This document shows positions 57,720-64,000 of a stretch of DNA of 64,000 nucleotides, in pieces. Location of the stretch: assembly GCA_963969495.1 (NCBI GenBank), contig OZ018328.1:126806045-126870044 (forward strand). Reading direction: 5' to 3'. A program made the translations under genes and the position numbers. Positions within the stretch are counted from its first letter, which is position 1. The number at the start of each line of letters is the position of its first letter. The notes beneath the pieces are model-generated. The model was not told where the DNA came from. It made no database searches and saw nothing but the letters and a program-made list of their open reading frames with translations. This DNA is from Ceratothoa steindachneri (taxonomy: Eukaryota > Arthropoda > Malacostraca > Isopoda > Cymothoidae).

Positions 57720-58710
57720 ATGTCGACAAGTTCTGATGATATGACGAAAATGTTGAAAACACGTAACTATAGCGTGGAAGAAAGAAGTCTGATAACCACG
57801 CTGCGCGAGGGTGTCTCAGCTGCCGAAAATTTTCAAGGAGTGAATGCAGAAAACATGTCGGTATTGCAAAACTGTTGAAGAGTATCGATGAAAGTGAAAA
57901 ATTAAAATCTGAGACTGACCATGTTCTGCAATACGAAAGGTCACTACGCTCTGTTATGACAGGTATCGTAAAGAAAACGTTAGTCCTGCAGCGATAAAAT
58001 GGACAGAGGGTGGGCAAGTTAATGCATTCGTCAAAGCAGTCCGTCGCAGGTTGGTTGCACATTTATTCAAGTCATATAAGGCCCACCAGAATCTGCTGAT
58101 CAACACTCAGCATAAGCAATGTAGACTATCTTGGGAATTATGTGCTCGTGGCAGCTCGAATATGCGTCAGAGTGGACGTTTTTTATGGTCCGAATATTCT
58201 ACATTATAGTTGTCCTCGACCACACGCAACTCTATAGTCCCCAGAATGCTAGGAGAGCACTGGAATCAAGAGTGCATAGTTTTTGTGATATAGGGGTACA
58301 TGTTAAGATCATGGTTGGTCGTCAAACTGTTTGAGATGACGCCTTGAATTTATGGAAGTAGAAATTAGATATAAGAGAATAATTACTACCTTTAGCCCGA
58401 GCCTTCTCCATAGATGCTCGGAATGTGATTTTTTAGCAAGAGAATTCCACATGTCTGCTTCTAGCATACAGTGGTTACGGAACATATATATCAAGGTAAT
58501 GGAATGGCAACAACAATAAGGGATTATGGTATAAATACACTAGAAAACCTCTGGCAAGACCTGATTGAGGCCATAGAATGTCGTTAGCCAATGAGAAACT
58601 GAAGGCAGTCCTCACCGAGGAGTGTGTCTGCATCACACCATCGTAAAGAGCATGTATCAAAGAATAAATGTTATCACTAGTGACAGGGGAACCTTGACAG
58701 GCTAATGAGC
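57720..58710 (+). pseudogene. Tc1-like transposase, decayed
   Basis: The plus strand gives an N-terminal part MTKMLKTRNYSVEERSLITT, then QLEYASEWTFFMV (compare RLxWAkehxnWt). Next comes VPRMLGEHWNQECIV, equivalent to the RRxxGERfnpxCIVPTVKHG block. Then GINTLENLWQDLIEAI (compare DLNPIENLWDxLK) and LANEKLKAVLTEECVCITPS at the C terminus, in shifting frames. Stops are frequent. No inverted repeats were identified. Confidence 0.7.
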
Positions 58711-58859
58711 TGCGTGTATCAACGTCAGACTAAGAGCAATCTTCGCTAATTCCAGCTGCTCTGTACAAGCTAATTTAAAGAGTTGAAATGCAGATATAGA
58801 AGAGAATCCTTTTTTCGGTCGAGATGTAGGAGAAAGTAAAAAGAACTCGATGTAAATTT

Positions 58860-59240
58860 GTTTTTGATGGTTACTGATTGACAGAAATGAATGTAATTCA
58901 TACTCTCAGAGCTATATAAGTCAGTTGGATAACTTACTACTTACTGATTGCTGTAAGCATGTACAGAAATGTAGACTAGCCTTCCTAGCAAATGGTGCGC
59001 TTTCCCATACAAACCAAGCAACTCACAATTATCACGAACAAACTTCTCCTAATTTCATCAGAAAGAACGAATGGCCATCTCAATCGCCCGATTGTAAAGT
59101 GGTAAATTTACTCAAAATGAACTTAGGAAAAATAGTTGAAACTGAATAATAAAATTACATTGGATGATGTGAGAAAGTGCATCACCTAATGGAATATGAC
59201 ATTCATGACATGATGGCAAAAGACAGGTGGTCATATTGAT
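58860..59240 (+). pseudogene. Mariner-related transposase fragment (C-terminal catalytic part)
   Basis: The frame at 58925-59146 reads LANGALSHTNQATHNYHEQT, then SPNFIRKNEWPSQSPDCKVV. This matches the QDGAPSHT...ATQ.w...nvPnFI.K.eWPPqSPDLNP blocks of mariner-related transposases. The second catalytic aspartate is changed (DGA to NGA), while the aspartate in SPD remains. It is 3' of, and distinct from, the Tc1 remnant at 57.7-58.7 kb. Confidence 0.72.
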
Positions 59241-59412
59241 CATCTTATAAAACAAAACTATTTCAATTCACACTTTTCCAGCACATTGTAGCATGCAAAG
59301 TCTATGATGTTATTTTAGGCAAACTATCCCTGCAGAAGTTGCAAAAAATCCCGCAGGAAAATAAAAGACTGATTCCAAGAGTACTTTCGGACTTGTTTAG
59401 TTCATTATTAAA

Positions 59413-59414
<2 letters not shown>

Positions 59415-59480
<66 letters not shown>
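59415..59480. repeat. (TA)n microsatellite
   Basis: About 33 units directly abutting the left arm of the palindrome. Confidence 0.97.
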
Positions 59481-59483
<3 letters not shown>

Positions 59484-59880
59484 TCCATTAAACCACATTG
59501 AAAGAGAAAACGGAATAATTTTTCCTTGCAGTAATATTTTTATTACCTTTTTTCGAAAAAATCCGTGCAGGGAAGCGATTCGAACCAGGCACACTGAGGC
59601 AGCGAGCACCGCTTTGATCACAGTTAAAAGTATGCCGTTAGTACACTACGCTACGCAGAGAACCCCCAAAAATCTATTCAGAAAATTTGGGGGGTTTTCT
59701 GCGTAGCGTAGTGTACTAACGGCATACTTTTAACTGTGATCAAAGCGGTGCTCGCTGCCTCAGTGTGCCTGGTTCGAATCGCTTCCCTGCACGGAATTTT
59801 TCGAAAAAGGGTAATAAAAATATTACTGCAAGGAAAAATTATTCCGTTTTCTCTTTCAATGTGGTTTAATGGATTCATTT
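59481..59880. mobile_element. Palindromic element with tRNA-like arms
   Basis: Two arms of about 190 bp (59481-59670 and 59690-59880) are inverted copies with only a few differences, around a short centre (ctattcag). Each arm holds a tRNA-like segment with an A box TAGCGTAGTGT and a B box GGTTCGAATCG: right arm 59704-59714 and 59771-59781, left arm (complement) 59653-59643 and 59586-59576. A-to-B spacing is longer than in a standard tRNA, closer to a class II tRNA or a SINE head. In both arms transcription would run outward from the centre. Flanking (TA)n lies on both sides. Confidence 0.85.
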
Positions 59881-59909
59881 TCATCATTCTCTCGTGCTAC
59901 TTTGAGAGA

Positions 59910-59916
59910 TATATAC

Positions 59917-60001
<85 letters not shown>
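59910..60001. repeat. (TA)n microsatellite
   Basis: About 45 units with one interruption (atacat near 59961), 30 bp beyond the palindrome's right arm. Confidence 0.95.
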
Positions 60002-60004
<3 letters not shown>

Positions 60005-60475
60005 GTTTTGAGGGGCTACTTAAAAACTAATGCTCTATGGGCATATTTTCATCTGTGCTTAAGTTGCTATTTTCTCATCTCCTCTCTCTCCCCTCGCTAA
60101 TTACGGTTTAATTATCTGCCAGAAAATCTCAAGAGAAACGAATTTCTAGAATCTTCAATGGCCGTTTCCTGCTCATAGCTGTTTGCGTTGCCTAATGCGA
60201 AGAGAATTATTAAATTTCTTTCCGTTCAACAAGAAGTGCAGATGTTGTGTTTAGATGTGAGAGCTCCAAGGGCAGGGTTGGCAAGTTAAGTTTTTCCTAT
60301 TTTTGTTTTAACCGGGGAAAACTCTAGGAATGAAAGGGTAAAATAGTAAGTTTTTCCCTGGGAAAAATTAGTAAAAAGGATATAAAAGAAAGAATTGAAC
60401 TTTTAATTGATTACTAATAAAGTTATACACTTAAGTTTGATATATTTACTATATTAAAACAGATAGGCTAAACTA

Positions 60476-61028
60476 TGTGGGGCGGTCAATAAGTTTGGCA
60501 ATTCGGATATAAGGAAACGAGATATGAGGAAAAGTCTTTTATTATTTTTCAATAAAACTACCCTCGACTTCAATACACTTGCGCCCCTAGTCCCTGAGGC
60601 TTCGAATTCCCGACAACCAGAAATCTCCCGAATGCTGTTCAATCCATTCCTGGACGGCGAGCTGGACATCTTCATCGTCCCCAAACCGGCATCCACGCAG
60701 TGCAGCCTTGAGCTGGCGGAATAAAAAGTAGTCGCTAGGCGCCAGGTTGGACTGTAGGGGGGATGGTTGAGCTCCTTGAATCTGCACTCGCGCAGGGCAG
60801 CTTGTGAAACTCTGCCCTTGTGGACTTTTACGACGTTGAAACCGATCATGGGGCGTGAGATTTCTAGGGACCCAATGGGCAGAGACCTTGGTCCTGGCAA
60901 AATTGTCGTGGATGATGTTGATAACACTTCCATTGAATATTACAAGTTCTCGCTCGATTTCTTCGACCTTCACCCGTCGAATTTCGAGGATCATCCTCTC
61001 CAAACGGGCCACATTGTCCTCGTTGGTC
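60476..61028 (-). mobile_element. Truncated mariner with the same internal deletion, inside hAT
   Basis: Starts tgtggggcggtcaataagtt after TA (60474-60475), matching the mariner terminus at 34404/35303. The minus strand reads NEDNVARLERMILEIRRVKVE, then WVPRNLTPHDRFQRR and directly HKGRVSQAALRECRF, the same deletion junction as 34404-35303. The first helix-turn-helix and the other terminus are missing. The mariner sequence stops at about 61028, where hAT protein sequence (SSAGIERLFGTA) resumes. Confidence 0.85.
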
Positions 61029-61497
61029 TGCTGTGCCGAATAACCTCTCAATCCCAGCACTAGAAGGTGGACATGATGAAACAGATAACATCAGGTACCA
61101 GAATTTTTTAACTAGATCTAATTAATTAAATATTATCATATACTGTCAATATTTTTGAGGTAATAATTTAATCAGAGATTTCTGAAAAGCTATTTTTTGA
61201 AATATTGTGATGTCTTCTGTCTCATATGCTGCCAGGACAACCATTAAATTTTCAGCCAAATGACAAACATAGTTATGTGCAAAATCTTTTTGTTCGTCCG
61301 TTAAAGCAATCCATTTTTTATTTTTTCCAATGGCATCTCGTCTTCGGTGATCAATTAAATAAGCAACGAGGTGCTGTGGGAACTACAACTTCATTGAACC
61401 TCCTCTTTATTTCAGTTCTTATTTCCTCATTGATGTTGCTATCTGCGATGAGATTACGCCAAGCAGTAACAGAGTCTGACAGGTAGTTGTGATCATC
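61029..61497 (-). pseudogene. hAT transposase, C-terminal exon with dimerisation domain
   Basis: Acceptor ttttattgacag precedes DDHNYLSDSVTAWRNLIADS and NINEEIRTEIKRRFNEVV, then a shifted frame with HNYVCHLAENLMV. After a gap, LMLSVSSCPPSSAGIERLFGTA appears, the hAT dimerisation motif (SSAgxERlFStAG). The upstream exon ends LDFFQ at a gtgagt donor, so the spliced product reads DFFQ-DDHNYLSD, as in unspliced hAT relatives. The domain is cut by the mariner. Confidence 0.8.
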
Positions 61498-61767
61498 CTG
61501 TCAATAAAACATAATATATAATGTATTTGAATGTTATTGATCTAAGAAATTATAATAAATATTACCTATATTAATTGTTATTAACACTTATTTGAATTTC
61601 ATATATATTTATATTTAGTTTTTCAATTGCTAATTACTGTAATATTTAAAAATTTATTTTAATCTCTAGAAATTTAATTTTATATTATTAAAGAAAATGC
61701 TTTGCATGATATTTATTATAGCATTGACTTTTTCTATTGGTAGTTATTGTATGTTTTAGAAACTCAC

Positions 61768-61960
61768 TTGGAAGAAATCCAGAGCAATAGAAATTGTCTT
61801 AAACTGCATCAGCAGGTTTCCTGCTTCCACAAGTAGAAGCCGGTTGTCAATATGATTGATAATATTTGTACTCATTGAATGAGCGTCTCTGTCCCGTATT
61901 TCTACATAATTCGGATGATTTTTCACAAATGTTTCTAAGCATGCTCTTTGAATGGACCAT
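61768..61960 (-). pseudogene. hAT transposase, middle exon
   Basis: The acceptor is tgcattgcag before ATGG and the donor is CAA before gtgagt; the exon is 193 bp. It encodes RWSIQRACLETFVKNHPNYV, then INHIDNRLLLVEAGNLLMQF and ISIALDFFQ, matching the hAT core (tRWnSq..CL..f..NH...). The preceding exon ends PAGWLKELSGVLPELHNDT, so the join gives NDT-RWS, the normal sequence. That exon's donor reads AAG before ctat rather than gt, a probable splice-site mutation. Confidence 0.8.
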
Positions 61961-62229
61961 CTGCAATGCAATTATATTTATTGTAATCCCATGCGATCAT
62001 TCAACTATTGACAAGTAAATAAACTGTTTAAGATTTGGATATTGTAATAAATTTTTTTAAACAACCAGAAGTTACAATAATTTATAAAAGTGTAACTAAT
62101 GTTATCTTCAAACATGCGAAACATTTTGAAAATTAAGTGGTAATATCAAGAATATGTTAACATAAAAATGTACATGCTAGGAATAAAACAATATTTTTCC
62201 AACTTGATTAAATATTTAGTTAGGAATTA

Positions 62230-62997
62230 GAATGATGAATATAGCTTGTATCATTGTGAAGTTCTGGTAAGACACCACTCAATTCTTTCAACCAACCTGC
62301 TGGCTGACGGTGATCACGGAAGTATCTCTGAACATCCTTATGGCAGCCATAACTGGTGTTGGAGTTGCTACGCTTTCGACAAAATTCAAACAGTAGCGCT
62401 ACAACCGGTTATATGCTATTATAGTCGGCCTCCAGTCAACAAGCATTGCACTTACATAATTATATTTCCATCTATAAATAAATAAAATCATAATAACCTA
62501 TACTTGCATATAAGATTGTTGCTTTAAATAAATAAATATTTAAAAGAAAATTATTTTAGATTTGTTTAGGAAAGATTAACATTACGAAGGAATTCCATTT
62601 TTGCTTCATTATCTGACACAAATCCAACAACAATTAATCCATACTCAGTCTCTGCTTTTAAAATGCTGATCTTTGCTAGTTCAAAACAAAAGTCTGCAGT
62701 TTTGCTCTGAGTCCTGCACAGACACAATCAAGTGGATATGATTTTCCTTCACAATGTATAGTACTGGCAATCATTGGATCATTGTGAATATTAGACCACC
62801 AATCTTGTGAAACGACACACATTTTGTTTTTAAATAGTATCTTAAATTCTGTATTTACTTCTGTATAAGCTTCGTCTAGCAGTGGACCAGCAAACAGGCT
62901 TCCTAGTTAGCACTTGTCTGTGCTTCAGCCCGCATCTTGTTTCTTTTAATGCATTTTGGATTGTATCATCACCAGCAACTCAAAAAGGAATACGATT
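62230..62997 (-). pseudogene. hAT transposase, catalytic-region exons
   Basis: The exon at 62997-62586 (acceptor gttcacttctag, donor gtaatg) has RIPF, then in a second frame FAGPLLDEAYTEVNTEFKIL and MCVVSQDWWSNIHNDPMIAS. It then returns to the first frame for YGLIVVGFVSDNEAKM. These are the hAT RNase H-like fold blocks (SQDGWSN, VVGFVSDNEAKM) with catalytic aspartates. A following exon after tttatag at about 62470 holds VQRYFRDHRQPAGWLKEL. One in-frame stop after RIPF and two frameshifts show inactivation. Confidence 0.78.
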
Positions 62998-63251
62998 CTA
63001 GAAGTGAACAAAAATAATGAATTTTACTCTATTTTTCATACAAAATTTAATTTTTAGATATATTTGTGTGATTTTTTAAGCAAATCAAATTTCTAATTGA
63101 ACTATAAATAGAAACCTATAATATGAACTCTATTAGTGATTTTTAATGCAGCTCGAGATAATCTAATATATTGATAATAAAAATACCTAATTTACCCTAT
63201 TCACAATCATGTTTAATTTGGAAACTTACCTTGTAGAAAAATTGAGCTCAC

Positions 63252-63812
63252 TTCCGTTGAGTCACTTTAAATTTCTCATCACTTGTTGGCTGAATAAATT
63301 TTTCAATATGATTAATAGTTCCTTTGTGCCTTCTATTTCTAATAACTTTTTGCCTTGAACTTACATCAGAATTACTAGAAATTTTCACTGAAGTTGAACT
63401 AATGTGTGAGTGGCTAATCGAAGCTAGTACGAGTATATCAGAATCAGACGTTTCTGAGAGGGATGCTGTTGAAACTGGTTGTGAGTTTTCAATTTCTCTC
63501 GTAGAACTTGTTTGATCATTGCTTTCATTTGTTACATTTATATCATCGGTGGTGCAGTTATTAGCATATTGACAATCCATGGGGGTAGTGCTGCTTATAT
63601 TAATTTCTTGGTTAGGATTAATAGCTTCGGCGTTTACAGATGGGGCTGAAGTGCTAATTGAACACTTTTTATGATGGTCTCTTACTCGATCAATTCTTTT
63701 TGCTATCACTCGTATTCTTAAACATTTTTTGCAACGAACTTTATTGCTAGAAATATCTTTATATTCAGACCAAAATGAGTTCTTTGGCCGTCCACCAAGA
63801 ATACCATGAGGT
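63252..63812 (-). pseudogene. hAT transposase, BED zinc-finger exon
   Basis: The minus strand reads HGILGGRPKNSFWSEYKDIS, then NKVRCKKCLRIRVIAKRIDR and VRDHHKKC. The W..Y...., C-X2-C and H-X4-C spacing is a BED-type DNA-binding finger, which binds the element ends in hAT transposases. A long serine/threonine-rich linker follows (about 120 residues) to a donor CGGAA before gtgagc at 63251. This exon is fully open, unlike the later ones. The upstream start was not resolved. Confidence 0.8.
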
Positions 63813-64000
63813 AAAACAAAAAAATAAATAAATGTAAAATTTCAAAATTTTTGACTAAATATTGCTAAAAATTCGAATTAATAACGCTATGAAACCTATA
63901 TAACAAAGACCATTGAGGCTGATTCTGTGATCTTATTGTTTAGAAAAACTTCTGCTCGAGAGAGCATGCCATTGGCATCATTTTGCACTTGGAGGTGCCC

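Larger units (their letters stand above)
60273..64000 (-). mobile_element. hAT element with spliced transposase, running off the window
   Basis: The 3' terminus (plus-strand left end) starts cagggttggcaagttaag at 60273, a typical hAT-type CAGGGTTGGC end. The minus strand then carries a transposase in at least five exons from the BED finger at about 63.8 kb to the dimerisation domain at about 61.03 kb. A truncated mariner lies at 60476-61028. The opposite terminus and any 8-bp target duplication are outside the window or unverifiable. Confidence 0.75.

Noticed and set aside
59700..59800. Functional tRNA gene in the palindrome
   Set aside because: Box spacing is too long for an ordinary tRNA and I could not draw a proper acceptor stem; kept as tRNA-like.
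1..64000. CRISPR arrays, operons, riboswitches, bacterial defence systems
   Set aside because: No regularly spaced direct repeats with unique spacers and no bacterial gene organisation; all coding evidence is intron-containing eukaryotic or transposon-derived.

Overview
This is eukaryotic DNA, almost certainly from an arthropod and probably a crustacean. Evidence: consensus GT..AG introns of up to about 19 kb; a strongly AT-rich background; interstitial TTAGG telomere-type repeats; many Tc1/mariner, hAT and Penelope-like remnants; a GC-rich RNase H-bearing LINE of a type I associate with crustaceans; and long pure (TA)n arrays. The species cannot be fixed from the sequence. There are no operons, CRISPR arrays or prokaryotic signals.

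One host gene is supported. Five minus-strand exons (39192-39005, 31955-31847, 12754-12530, 12380-12160, 8848-8588) join with matching phases into 334 open codons. They encode the end of an immunoglobulin domain, a cysteine-containing linker and the first half of an olfactomedin domain. The nearest family I know is gliomedin/colmedin, neuronal-surface proteins. Upstream exons (transmembrane, collagen, earlier Ig) and the rest of the olfactomedin domain were not found. If the gene continues on both sides, nearly all of the window is intron: about 1 kb of exon in 64 kb.

The rest is largely a graveyard of mobile elements. 0-9 kb: a 45-bp minisatellite, an unrecognised coding-like stretch, and a complete Tc1 element with terminal inverted repeats. 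12.9-20.5 kb: a dispersed repeat, a cluster of three Penelope-like fragments next to (TA)n, a tRNA-headed SINE, TTAGG repeats and two Tc1 remnants. 22-31 kb: two minus-strand LINEs, each followed by a copy of the same AT-rich repeat. 34-49 kb: an internally deleted mariner, a Tc1/mariner relative, a candidate solo LTR that splits a (TA)n array, a spliced gene of a widespread but uncharacterised animal family, and a mariner nested in a Tc1 transposase. 49-57 kb: two copies of one DD34D element, reverse-transcriptase fragments and a Penelope tail enclosed by (TA)n. 57.7-64 kb: two more transposase remnants, a near-perfect palindrome of tRNA-like arms, and a multi-exon hAT element carrying a mariner insertion.

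The patterns most worth following are: (1) the junction of (TA)n arrays with element ends; (2) the palindromic tRNA-like element at 59.48-59.88 kb; (3) two mariner copies sharing one internal deletion; (4) the spliced hAT transposase. No complete novel biochemical system is visible. Coordinates of decayed elements are approximate unless inverted repeats or splice sites define them.
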